A stretch of DNA of 64,000 bases from Caccoplasma sp905210875 (GCA_963931635.1 OZ007034.1:1674001-1738000); one strand, 5' to 3'; positions 1 through 7,524 are shown, counted from the stretch's first letter. A program made the numbers and translations. Notes: generated from the letters alone by a model not told the origin.

Positions 1-180
1 CTCATACCATTCCTCGACCTTAGACCATAGATCCTCGCAGCTTTGTTTCTCAAGGCATTGTTGCAAGAGGTTTCGGTTCTCATCAAAACTTTCCCGATAG
101 TCCACCCATACAAGGGTGTAGTTCTCGTCCATTATGCTTTCGATGAACTCCATTGTGAGTGTTTTCTTTGCTTCGTTCAT
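1..180 (-). CDS. Hypothetical protein of a mobile element, cut by the window edge
   Basis: The reverse strand opens with an ATG at 180 and stays open to base 1, giving at least 60 residues that begin MNEAKKTLTMEF and are rich in Asp, Glu, Trp and Tyr (VWVDYRESFDE is visible). I do not recognise the family. It is the last visible member of a leftward gene series that includes a methylase-helicase and an ArdA-like protein, so it is probably cargo or an accessory gene of the same integrated element. The C-terminus lies outside the window. Confidence 0.55.
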   Translation of the reverse strand, partial: MNEAKKTLTMEFIESIMDENYTLVWVDYRESFDENRNLLQQCLEKQSCEDLWSKVEEWYE

Positions 181-237
181 TTGTCGTTACCTGTGTACGG
201 CAGGATTCGGTTTTCCCGTACATATTTCTATAAATGC

Positions 238-263
238 GAAGAGCGACCTTGTGGCCGCTCTTC
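238..263 (-). terminator. Hairpin after the small-gene operon
   Basis: An 8-bp perfect stem (238-245 with 256-263) is extended by two G-C pairs across one mismatch that becomes a G.U wobble only on the minus strand. It starts 3 bases after the stop codon of the gene at 266-553. No clear T-run follows, so it may be a weak terminator or an RNA-stabilising hairpin between that gene and the one at 1-180. Confidence 0.5.
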
Positions 264-265
264 GG

Positions 266-553
266 TTACTCTTTACCGTTGAATATCTCTTCGTATCTCT
301 CTTTCTCCAGCTCAGTTTCACCCTTGAAACTGAAATGTGCCGTATATCGGTATCCTGTTCGGGGATTGCCACCGAACTTTTGGATAGCCATATCTATCTC
401 CCAATCCACTTCGCCTATGCCGAGTGATATGCGGTCATAGTGCAGCAGGTGGTGAGCCAATCGCAGTGCAGAGTCGGTCTTATGCTCGTGCCTCAGATAG
501 TCGAAGGCTCGTATCGCTATCTCTCTGTTGGATACCTTGATTGTCGTTTCCAT
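266..553 (-). CDS. Small hypothetical protein (95 aa) of the mobile element
   Basis: This 95-residue soluble protein has no signal peptide or membrane segment and a mixed charged sequence (METTIKVSNREIAIRAFDYL at the start). Family not recognised. It starts 12 bases after the stop of the gene at 566-880 and ends against a hairpin, which fits the last gene of a tight leftward operon with the methylase-helicase and the ArdA-like gene. Small soluble proteins in this position on Bacteroidales conjugative elements are mostly uncharacterised, so no function is assigned. Confidence 0.55.
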   Translation of the reverse strand: METTIKVSNREIAIRAFDYLRHEHKTDSALRLAHHLLHYDRISLGIGEVDWEIDMAIQKFGGNPRTGYRYTAHFSFKGETELEKERYEEIFNGKE

Positions 554-565
554 ATTCTTTGATGG

Positions 566-880
566 TTAGTTGAACACTCTCTCATCATTCTCTTTATCCT
601 TTGCTGCAAGCATACAGAACGGCATATCCAATATGCGGTGTGAGAAGCACATATCAGAGTTGTAGTCCGTGCGTTGCCACAGCGTGAACCTATCATCGGC
701 AAACGACCATCGGAAATATCCCGACAGTGAGCCGAATTGAGGGTTTACATTTCTTGCTATGAGATACCTGTTCACATCCATAATGTGCTTTGCTATGAGT
801 ATGATGTTGAGTATCTCCACAAATGCCAACTGCGAGTATGGATCAATCGGCATTACCGGTCCTTTGAAACTGATTTCCAT
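566..880 (-). CDS. Small hypothetical protein (104 aa) of the mobile element
   Basis: The product has 104 residues, begins MEISFKGPVMPIDPYSQLAF and carries a hydrophobic stretch around residues 19-30 (FVEILNIILIAK) that is too short and mixed to be a confident membrane helix. Family not recognised. It lies 12 bases downstream of the ArdA-like gene and 12 bases upstream of the next gene, so it is very likely co-transcribed with them. The tight regular spacing is the main reason for calling it real. Confidence 0.55.
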   Translation of the reverse strand: MEISFKGPVMPIDPYSQLAFVEILNIILIAKHIMDVNRYLIARNVNPQFGSLSGYFRWSFADDRFTLWQRTDYNSDMCFSHRILDMPFCMLAAKDKENDERVFN

Positions 881-892
881 ATATCCATTATT

Positions 893-1396
893 TTAGTTGT
901 AGTTATCATCGAATATCTCATACTGAAGAGGAAGCATATCGCAGAAGTTGCCCGATATGCCCGTATATACTAAAGCATCATCGGCGATGTCGGCAAGTTC
1001 CTCTTCGGTCTCCTGTATGGTGTTACCGTATATATCCTGATAGTGCGATACCATCATATGCGGATCATCGGTGGTGATGTCATATCCGAAGTGTTCGCTC
1101 CAAGTGACGAAATACTCCCTTTCGTTCTCGTCGAGCCTTTCCATGGCATCGCGTATCTCGAAGAAGTTGGGACATATCCACTCTCGGTTTATCAGCCTGT
1201 CGGGTATGTTCTCCCATTTGGCATACCTGTACTCCGGATCCTCTTCTTCGGGAAAGAGGTCGGAGCAGGCACAGAGGAATTCTCCCATATCGCTGTAATC
1301 GGACATCTGCACCCAGTAGTCCTTGTACTCTTTCCCGTCTAAGATGTGCTGTGTGGTTACGGCAACCTCGGCATTGCTTAAATCCATATTTTCCAT
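893..1396 (-). CDS. ArdA-like antirestriction protein (putative)
   Basis: The product is 167 residues, close to the usual size of ArdA (about 165), and very acidic, with many Asp and Glu, as expected of a DNA-mimic protein. ArdA proteins bind type I restriction-modification enzymes and protect incoming conjugative DNA. The middle part (residues about 30-115, with SDYSDMGEFL and a following FVTWSEHFGYDI) resembles the repeated motif of the ArdA C-terminal domain, but I cannot confirm it without a profile search. It follows the methylase-helicase gene by 11 bases, a sensible operon partner for defence evasion. An unrelated acidic DNA-mimic protein is the alternative. Confidence 0.45.
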   Translation of the reverse strand: MENMDLSNAEVAVTTQHILDGKEYKDYWVQMSDYSDMGEFLCACSDLFPEEEDPEYRYAKWENIPDRLINREWICPNFFEIRDAMERLDENEREYFVTWSEHFGYDITTDDPHMMVSHYQDIYGNTIQETEEELADIADDALVYTGISGNFCDMLPLQYEIFDDNYN

Positions 1397-1407
1397 AGAC
1401 TTTCTGT

Positions 1408-4400
1408 TTAACTAGTTACTCGCTGGCTTCCCCAGCTGATATGTATCTTACCCTCGCTGTCCGTAGAGCGTATCAGCAGACTGTCTATTACGGACATTGT
1501 GATATCGAACTCCTCGAAGATTTCCGACTGCTCCTTCACTTCGCCCGTCTTGATGAACTCGTTGAGACGCTCTTTGGTGAGTACCAATGCCATCAGGTTC
1601 TGCTCCACGGAGTCCTCGTAGGTGACATAATGCACATCCTTCATCTCCTTGGAGTCGAGGCGTATGAAGCGGAAGTAGAACTGCTCCATCTTGGGTATGT
1701 TCCATTGTAGCGACTCCAGTATCACATCGTTGCAGGTAGGTATGTTTACCGAACTGCTCAGGCTCTGCTGCGTGCATATCAGTATGCCGTTGATGGTGGA
1801 GTCGAACTCCGTCACGATGCTCTGACGCTTCTTGAACGTCACATCTCCCTTCACGACATATATAGGTCTGTCGGGAAAGCGTTCACGGATATAACTCTCA
1901 TAGAGGTCAAAGGCGGCAAGGGTTGTACAGCCGATGGCTACCTTGCCCGGTATCTTGCGTATCAATGATTCTATGTATCGTGTCTTGCTCGGATAGTCAT
2001 CGCCGTAGTATCCCGATATGAGGTGTGGTACGGAGCAGGCCTTGATAAGCAGCTTTATCTGTCGCATAAGCCTCAGTCCTGCATCCTTCTTCGTATCACC
2101 CGTGCTGTTGTAGTAGAGTTCGCATATACGGCAGAACTCCTCGATGATGACACGATAGACCTCGTGTTCACCCTCTGAGGGGCTTACGGTATGTGTCCGT
2201 ATCTTGTACTTCTCGCCTGCAAAATCTCGGAACTTACGGGTGATGATGGTCTTGCCTATGAGGTCGAAGAGTTCATCCTTGTTATAGACATCCTGATTCT
2301 GCTTCTCTATGCCGAATACCGTTGCCTTACCCGGACAGTGGCAGGCACGAAACAGCACATGACCTCTGAATGCCGGGAACGGCTCTCCGCAGTGGAGATT
2401 TCGTTCACACTCTATCTCCTTATCCCGATTCTCATGATAGATACTGCTACACCAGCAGGTCATATTGACCGAGTTGTTGTATAGCAGTTCAAATTGACTA
2501 TACAGTTCTGCGATATTGTTACGGGTAGTTGTTCCCGTATCGAGAATCTTGTATTTGAGCCTGCGGAACACTGCCAGGATATGCTTTGTACGTTGTGATG
2601 ATGGGTTGGTAATCTCGTCCGACTCATCGAATACAAGGCATAGCTTCCTTGACGATAGTTTCACGAATCGCATAAGGTCGCGTTTGAGTTTGCCGACCAT
2701 AGATGTGGATAGCAGCATGAAGATACCTCTCGGCACATCTTCAAGATCCTTGTATGTGCGTATCACTCTGTATCGCTCCTTGTTGATGGCAAGAAACGGA
2801 GCCCAAGTCATATTGGTGGCAATGGCAGGGGCAAGGATCACCACATTGCGTACCTTGCCATATTTGAGCAGGTATTTGGCTCTGTGATATACCGCTGCGG
2901 TCTTACCTGAGCCTTGCTGCCAGTTGAGCAGAGCATATCGCTTCTGAAGTACAAGGTTCAGATCGTGCTTCTGCAACTGTGTGAACTCGCATACCTCGCC
3001 ATCCTTGTTTACGAAGGTGGCATTGTCGAGATACTCGGCAAGGGCATTGTCCGTTTCCATATCGGAGAAGGGTTGGTTCTGTATATCGTAGAGCCAACGC
3101 TTACGGCGGATAAGCCTTTTGGCGATGCGTATCTGTCGCAGATTCTTCTCGGTTGCTATCTCCGGCATAGGTAGAGTACTGCTATCCAGTATGAGGTCAT
3201 TGATGCTTACCGCCTTATGTTCCACCTTGTCAAGCAATCGTGGTGCATACTGCTTGAGCTTGAAGCTGTAGGAGGTCTTTACCAATGCCACCTCCTTGCG
3301 AGGAACGACATTCTGCGAGGTGATATACTTGCGTATGGTGGCCAGCACTTTGGCAGTGGTCAGCTTCTTGCGTTCCCACTCCTTCATCTGCTCGTTGGTG
3401 GCATTTTCGGGTGGCTTCTGGTTACGGAACTTGGTAACGAGTGCCACAGCCTTGTCAATATGCTTGTTGAGCCTTGCGTGAGCCTTCAACTCATACATGT
3501 ACTTGGCGAGCTTGTACTCGAAGTGCTCCAACTCCTCCTTGTCTATGCGGTTGGTCTCACGCATAAGGTCAAGACGCAGGCGGTGCTTCATCTCGCGGGC
3601 TTTCTTCACACGCTCCTTGAGTTCAGCCATAGAGACAAACTCCTCGGCATTGTAGGGATTCATCTCTATATGCTGCGAGCGACGCAGGAAGACCATTATC
3701 TTGGTGTTGAAGTTATCTACACCTACCGATGTGAAGGCGTGAGGTGCCAACCTTGTCTGTCCGATGAAGGAGAAGTCCTCGTTTACTCTTCCTACACGGC
3801 TCTTCTCCCAGAACTCATTTTGCATAAAGGAGGCAGGGACGATGATCATCAGGAAGCCTGCGGGATTGAGCAGATGATAGGCTTTGTCGATGTAGTACTC
3901 CTGTGATAGTCGGAAGTCGAACTTCAGATTGAAAGGAGGATTACCGATGATGGCATCAAAGCGTTGCTCGGAGTGGTACTGCTGTATGTCGCATTTGTCG
4001 ATATGTGCATCGGGATAGAGATACCGGGCCACTGCCACAGCCTTGCTGTCAATGTCAAAGCCGTAGGCGTTGTGTTGGTTCGGCAGATGGTTGAAGAAGT
4101 TACCCATACCGCAACACATATCGAGAATCATCTCCGATGATGTGGGAGAGAGTACATCTACCATATCCCGACATACCTCGTGCGGTGTGAAGAACTGTCC
4201 CATCTCGAACTCCTTCTTTGCCTCGGCATACTCGTGGTAGCTGGCGAAGTCCGACTGCTTGAGGTTGTGCAGTCCTCCGATACCTGTATAGCAGTTGTAT
4301 ATACTCTCCGCAGGAATCATATCCTTACCGGAGTTGATGGCAAAGAGAATCTTCTCGTTGATCTCTGCACGCTTGCCTTGCGGTATCTGTTGTGGTATGA

Positions 4401-4410
4401 TGGCATACAT
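1408..4410 (-). CDS. N6-adenine DNA methyltransferase fused to a superfamily 2 helicase
   Basis: This 1000-residue protein has two enzymatic halves. Residues about 71-160 show a gamma-class adenine methylase: GQFFTP near 71, SAM motif DMCCGMGNF near 97-105 and the catalytic NPPF at 157-160. Residues about 490-950 form a helicase/translocase with a P-loop QGSGKT (near 497), a DEAD-like DESD box (near 593), a TGTTTRNN motif and a C-terminal helicase lobe. A Cys-rich patch around 650-690 interrupts the helicase. A long helical region (about 260-400) joins the halves. Methylase-helicase fusions on phages and conjugative elements (DarB of phage P1 is a precedent) often act in antirestriction. No restriction nuclease or specificity subunit is visible. 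An ArdA-like gene follows by 11 bases. Confidence 0.85.
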   Translation of the reverse strand: MYAIIPQQIPQGKRAEINEKILFAINSGKDMIPAESIYNCYTGIGGLHNLKQSDFASYHEYAEAKKEFEMGQFFTPHEVCRDMVDVLSPTSSEMILDMCCGMGNFFNHLPNQHNAYGFDIDSKAVAVARYLYPDAHIDKCDIQQYHSEQRFDAIIGNPPFNLKFDFRLSQEYYIDKAYHLLNPAGFLMIIVPASFMQNEFWEKSRVGRVNEDFSFIGQTRLAPHAFTSVGVDNFNTKIMVFLRRSQHIEMNPYNAEEFVSMAELKERVKKAREMKHRLRLDLMRETNRIDKEELEHFEYKLAKYMYELKAHARLNKHIDKAVALVTKFRNQKPPENATNEQMKEWERKKLTTAKVLATIRKYITSQNVVPRKEVALVKTSYSFKLKQYAPRLLDKVEHKAVSINDLILDSSTLPMPEIATEKNLRQIRIAKRLIRRKRWLYDIQNQPFSDMETDNALAEYLDNATFVNKDGEVCEFTQLQKHDLNLVLQKRYALLNWQQGSGKTAAVYHRAKYLLKYGKVRNVVILAPAIATNMTWAPFLAINKERYRVIRTYKDLEDVPRGIFMLLSTSMVGKLKRDLMRFVKLSSRKLCLVFDESDEITNPSSQRTKHILAVFRRLKYKILDTGTTTRNNIAELYSQFELLYNNSVNMTCWCSSIYHENRDKEIECERNLHCGEPFPAFRGHVLFRACHCPGKATVFGIEKQNQDVYNKDELFDLIGKTIITRKFRDFAGEKYKIRTHTVSPSEGEHEVYRVIIEEFCRICELYYNSTGDTKKDAGLRLMRQIKLLIKACSVPHLISGYYGDDYPSKTRYIESLIRKIPGKVAIGCTTLAAFDLYESYIRERFPDRPIYVVKGDVTFKKRQSIVTEFDSTINGILICTQQSLSSSVNIPTCNDVILESLQWNIPKMEQFYFRFIRLDSKEMKDVHYVTYEDSVEQNLMALVLTKERLNEFIKTGEVKEQSEIFEEFDITMSVIDSLLIRSTDSEGKIHISWGSQRVTS

Positions 4411-4442
4411 GGCTGTAATGATTGAAGTGGATAAAAACGAAA

Positions 4443-4473
4443 GACACCCCGCAGGCAGTACCTACGGAGTGTC
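4443..4473 (-). terminator. Intrinsic terminator or attenuator between DUF4942-like and methylase-helicase genes
   Basis: On the minus strand a 9-bp stem (4465-4473 with 4443-4451, one U.G wobble) encloses a 13-base loop and is followed by a T-rich run (4442 down to 4430). It lies after the DUF4942-like stop at 4492 and 33 bases before the methylase-helicase start at 4410, so it could reduce transcription of the downstream genes. Confidence 0.6.
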
Positions 4474-4491
4474 ATACATATCGTGTGGTCA

Positions 4492-5451
4492 TCAATTCTC
4501 GTCTCTTAGTTTGATCTCATTTAGTCGCAGTCGCTTGAAACAACTCTCGGCCGTTGCACTGTCCTTGAACTTGACATCAATACGACCATTGGCATAGAAC
4601 TTCATGTTCGAGGCATTGGTGGTGGTCAGGTCATACCAACGGGAAATATCTACATTACGGGTGTCAAGCCCCATAATCATCTCGATACTGCCACAGAGTA
4701 CATCATCTGCACCGAAAGCAATGCCTTCGCAGAACTGGCTAACCTTACGGTCAGAGTCATATTCGAAGTCATATTCCTTGTAATACTGATAGTGAATCGA
4801 ATCCCAAGTAACAATGTCGGGGAAGATGATTTTGTCCTTCTTAAGTTCTGGCTTTACCTTGCTCCAGCAAGAAGGTCTGACCGTTTCAAGGAATCGCTTA
4901 ATAAGTTCTTCCTCGGCAGTATCTCGGAAACTCTTTCCTCCGAGATGTTCGATAACCACATCTACATAGGTGTTATATACAGGGCGGAAGTCTATCGGAA
5001 GAGTCTTCTCATCTATCTTTGGAGCTTCAACAGAGACGCTGTAGGTGTTGTTGAAATAGCCGATGATGCGACTGATGAAGTTCCTGATAGCGTTATGACG
5101 ACTATCCACCAACTCATTGATATTCTTGAAAGGAGTAAACTCGTGATGGGTATAATCCTTCTCATCGTTATTGTACCGATAGTGGAGGTCGTAGCTGCTT
5201 GTGGTAATCTTACCGTTCGGCTCGTGCTTGAGTTTGATTTTACCCTCATACTTCTCGGCTTCTCTCTTGAAAATGTTGTACCACCAGGCAATCTGGTCGA
5301 GCGTCTTGTACAACTCGTCCTGTTGATTCTGGCAATAGATACGGTCTTGTTCCGTAATCTTCTCCTCGTTTCTCACTTGTACCTTCAAGATACCTGATAG
5401 CAGGTCGGTATGACCTGTTGCTTGACTGTTGTTTAATACTGCTTTTGACAT
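4492..5451 (-). CDS. DUF4942-like protein of the mobile element
   Basis: The 319-residue product is soluble, with an N-terminal helical part (IAWWYNIFKREAEKYEG near 54) and a C-terminal FYANGRIDVKFKD followed by a Leu/Arg-rich end. That C-terminal pattern of a short 'NGN.H..F' strand resembles DUF4942 proteins, which in other bacteria occur fused to or beside adenine methylases. Here it precedes a methylase-helicase gene, which supports the link. Function unknown; a role in DNA modification or its control is an inference. It is the first gene of the leftward operon, and a large inverted repeat lies 37 bases upstream of its start. Confidence 0.6.
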   Translation of the reverse strand: MSKAVLNNSQATGHTDLLSGILKVQVRNEEKITEQDRIYCQNQQDELYKTLDQIAWWYNIFKREAEKYEGKIKLKHEPNGKITTSSYDLHYRYNNDEKDYTHHEFTPFKNINELVDSRHNAIRNFISRIIGYFNNTYSVSVEAPKIDEKTLPIDFRPVYNTYVDVVIEHLGGKSFRDTAEEELIKRFLETVRPSCWSKVKPELKKDKIIFPDIVTWDSIHYQYYKEYDFEYDSDRKVSQFCEGIAFGADDVLCGSIEMIMGLDTRNVDISRWYDLTTTNASNMKFYANGRIDVKFKDSATAESCFKRLRLNEIKLRDEN

Positions 5452-5487
5452 AACATTATATATTTCTTGTTAGTCCGGCTATTCGGG

Positions 5488-5665
5488 GCCGGAGTTCCCA
5501 AACTACAGGCTCTAAAAGGTCGTGTTCTCGTCAGGCAAGGTTGTGTGGAAAAATACAGAAAGCCCCACGGGGCGAGGATGATTTTTCCACGACACCCGCA
5601 GGGCTTGACCTTGCTTGGACGAACAGAACACGAGTTACCTTTGCCTGTGGTTTGGTGAACTCGGC
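5488..5665 (+). ncRNA. Long nested hairpin, candidate structured RNA
   Basis: About 178 bases fold into one long stem built of perfect or near-perfect segments. Pairs: 5492-5497 with 5657-5662; 5498-5510 with 5643-5655 (one T.G); 5515-5520 with 5637-5642; 5521-5528 with 5625-5632; 5529-5532 with 5618-5621; 5535-5541 with 5608-5614; 5542-5544 with 5592-5594; 5545-5554 with 5581-5590; and a central 5562-5565 with 5570-5573. The non-Watson-Crick pairs that I found (5504/5649 and 5534/5615) are G.U on the plus strand but A.C on the minus strand, which favours a plus-strand RNA. It also lies in the upstream region of the minus-strand operon starting at 5451, so a leader element of that operon or a DNA-level recombination site are alternatives. 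Confidence 0.55.
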
Positions 5666-5745
5666 TACGAAATAATGATATATTTTTTCTTAATAATCTT
5701 TACTTTTTGAATTATCGTGATATTTATTAATAAATAAGATTTTAT

Positions 5746-5868
5746 ATGGCAAGATGTCAATGTAAATCACGATTAAAACCTGTAAGTGTACGAGATTATA
5801 CTCGTTTCCGCAGAGGCATAGTAGAATATGTTAGGACGCATTGCAGGAAACTTCCAAGGAGAAGTTGA
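5746..5868 (+). CDS. Small Arg/Cys-rich protein (40 aa), candidate
   Basis: An ATG at 5746 opens 40 codons ending with TGA at 5866. The product starts MARCQCKSRL, contains CxC and a later Cys, and has eleven arginines, ending in a basic RKLPRRS tail. The pattern VSVRDYTRFRRG...VRTHCRK resembles small basic proteins with a 'V.VR.Y.R..G..V..H.R' repeat that are common but uncharacterised in mobile elements. It is the only gene-like feature between the long hairpin and two tandem hairpins on the same strand, which suggests one plus-strand transcription unit. Chance is possible for an ORF this short. Confidence 0.45.
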   Translation: MARCQCKSRLKPVSVRDYTRFRRGIVEYVRTHCRKLPRRS

Positions 5869-5880
5869 TTGTGGCATTTG

Positions 5881-5906
5881 TCAACGAGGTGCTCATAAAT
5901 CGTTGA
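5881..5906 (+). repeat. Hairpin (7-bp perfect stem) after the 40-aa ORF
   Basis: TCAACGA at 5881-5887 pairs with TCGTTGA at 5900-5906 across a 12-base loop. It sits 12 bases after the small ORF stop and directly before a second, longer hairpin, so the two form a tandem 3' structure. Confidence 0.5.
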
Positions 5907-5908
5907 AG

Positions 5909-5939
5909 AGAGAAGGCGGTTAGATTAACTGCCTTCTCT
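5909..5939 (+). terminator. Terminator-like hairpin at the mobile element end
   Basis: A 12- to 13-bp stem (5909-5921 with 5927-5939) contains one G.T pair (5918/5930) that is a G.U wobble only in a plus-strand RNA. A TTTTT tract occurs at about 5956-5960, some 16 bases after the stem. It probably ends a plus-strand transcript carrying the long hairpin and the 40-aa ORF. Confidence 0.55.
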
Positions 5940-5992
5940 ACTATAAATATGATAGTTTTTACTAGTACACACTAATAATTGGAGAAAAAATC

Positions 5993-6002
5993 GTATCTTT
6001 GC
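5993..6002. other. Candidate attachment-site core of a CTnDOT-like element
   Basis: The sequence GTATCTTTGC matches the ten-base core GTANNTTTGC reported for CTnDOT-type tyrosine-recombinase integration. It lies just where mobile-element genes give way to chromosomal genes, about 350 bases before namZ. The same bases also match the Bacteroides -7 promoter element TAnnTTTG, so the resemblance alone is not proof. No second copy can be checked because the other end of the element is outside the window. Confidence 0.4.
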
Positions 6003-6354
6003 ACCAAGAAAAGAGTTATTTGAAAAGCATGAGGAATATAGTGTAACAAAACAAGTTAGCAATTTCTTATCCATTGCCCATTCTCATGCAAGTTCTTCTT
6101 AATGGTTTGATACTCAAAGAATCTTAATCAAACTACATCAAATATACGAAAAGGTGTGGGTCGAGGCAAGAGAAAACACAGTTTTCAAATTGACTATGAT
6201 GAACCTCCTCCTATCTTGGTCTAACAAAGATAGGGAAATTTTTCTATGGGGATTCGTTTGTCGATGGTTTTATCTGCCTGATGTAGCCTATTTATCGACA
6301 GATATGGAATAGGAATCTATTTTATCGTTATCTTTATGACCTAAAACGTCGATT
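6003..6354. other. Gene-free AT-rich stretch at the element-chromosome junction
   Basis: No ORF with recognisable coding character is visible. It holds an 8-bp hairpin at 6210-6234 followed by a short T-run (possible plus-strand terminator), a 7-bp inverted repeat (TGTCGAT near 6259 with ATCGACA near 6295) and a -7-like TATCTTTA at 6329-6336 that could serve namZ. Confidence 0.4.
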
Positions 6355-7524
6355 ATGAATGTACGGATTCCAATTCTGCTTTTCAGTATATTGTGTTTGT
6401 CTCATTGGGGTATGGCACAGTCTCGTGTACAAGTGGGAGCCGACCGCCTCGAAATCTGGTTGCCTGCTCTCGAAGGAAAACGGGTGGCCTTGGCGGTCAA
6501 CCATACCTCACGGTTGACAGGCACCGCTACACATCTGGTTGATACGTTGCTAGCCCGCGGGGTAGAGGTGGTGGCCCTTTTTGCACCCGAACACGGTTTG
6601 CGCGGGACGGCCGATGCGGGAGAAACTCTTTCCGACGGAAAAGATTCCCGTACCGGTTTGCCGGTTTATTCGCTTTACGGACGGAACAAGAAGCCTGCTC
6701 CTGAGCAGTTGGCCGATGTCGATGTGCTGATATTTGACATACAGGATGTGGGGGCCCGCTTTTATACCTACATCACCACGCTCTATTATCTCATGCAGTC
6801 GTCGGCCGAGGAGGGGGTGTCGTTGTGGGTACTCGACCGGCCCAACCCTTGCGATTATGTCGACGGGCCGGTGCTGCAAGATTCTTTGCACTCGTTTGTC
6901 GGTGCGCTGCCCCTGCCGGTGCTGCACGGCCTTACGGTCGGAGAGTTGGCACAAATGATTCGGGGCGAGAACTGGGGAGGCACTGCTGCGCTTGATTTGC
7001 AGGTCGTTCCGATTTGTGGTTGGCGGCATGGCGACCCATACAGCCTGCCGGTGAAGCCATCGCCCAATCTGCCTAACGACAAGTCGATACAGTTCTATCC
7101 GTCGCTTTGCTTTTTCGAGGCTACGCGGGTGAGTGTCGGGCGCGGTACGTATATGCCCTTTCAGGTGATAGGTTATCCCGACTCGACATTCGGCTCGTTT
7201 ACCTTTACGCCGGTGGCTTTGCCGGGCTACGACAAGAATCCGTTACAGCGCGACCGTTTGTGTTATGGTGAGGACTTGCGCGACTCGATACCCCCCAAAG
7301 GGTTGTCGTTGAAGTATCTCTTGCGGTTTTTCCAGCTGTCGGGCAGCCGGGCCGATTTCTTTTCCAGCCCCTCTTTCTTCGACCGGCTCATGGGTAACCG
7401 GCAGGTGCGTCGCGATATTTTGGCCGGAAAGAGTGAGGCCGAAATCAGCTCTTCGTGGCAAAAAGAACTGGCGGCATACAGAGTGCTGCGCCGCCAGTAT
7501 TTGCTTTATCCCGACTATCGGTAG
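6355..7524 (+). CDS. namZ: Exo-beta-N-acetylmuramidase NamZ (DUF1343)
   Basis: The 389-residue protein has a signal peptide (residues 1-21, ending GMAQ) and full-length DUF1343 similarity: VALAVNHTS near 46, FAPEHGLRG near 76, FDIQDVGARFYTYITTLY near 126 and DRPNP near 159. NamZ proteins remove terminal N-acetylmuramic acid from peptidoglycan fragments outside the cytoplasm, feeding MurNAc recycling; the activity is known from Bacillus subtilis and Tannerella forsythia. The ATG at 6355 gives the complete signal peptide. It is the first chromosomal gene after the mobile element and stands alone, followed by a convergent barrel-protein gene. Confidence 0.9.
   Translation: MNVRIPILLFSILCLSHWGMAQSRVQVGADRLEIWLPALEGKRVALAVNHTSRLTGTATHLVDTLLARGVEVVALFAPEHGLRGTADAGETLSDGKDSRTGLPVYSLYGRNKKPAPEQLADVDVLIFDIQDVGARFYTYITTLYYLMQSSAEEGVSLWVLDRPNPCDYVDGPVLQDSLHSFVGALPLPVLHGLTVGELAQMIRGENWGGTAALDLQVVPICGWRHGDPYSLPVKPSPNLPNDKSIQFYPSLCFFEATRVSVGRGTYMPFQVIGYPDSTFGSFTFTPVALPGYDKNPLQRDRLCYGEDLRDSIPPKGLSLKYLLRFFQLSGSRADFFSSPSFFDRLMGNRQVRRDILAGKSEAEISSSWQKELAAYRVLRRQYLLYPDYR

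Noticed and set aside
3217..3906. A 229-codon plus-strand frame inside the methylase-helicase gene
   Set aside because: It is a shadow of a Leu- and Lys-rich helical region; the opposite strand encodes clear enzyme motifs.
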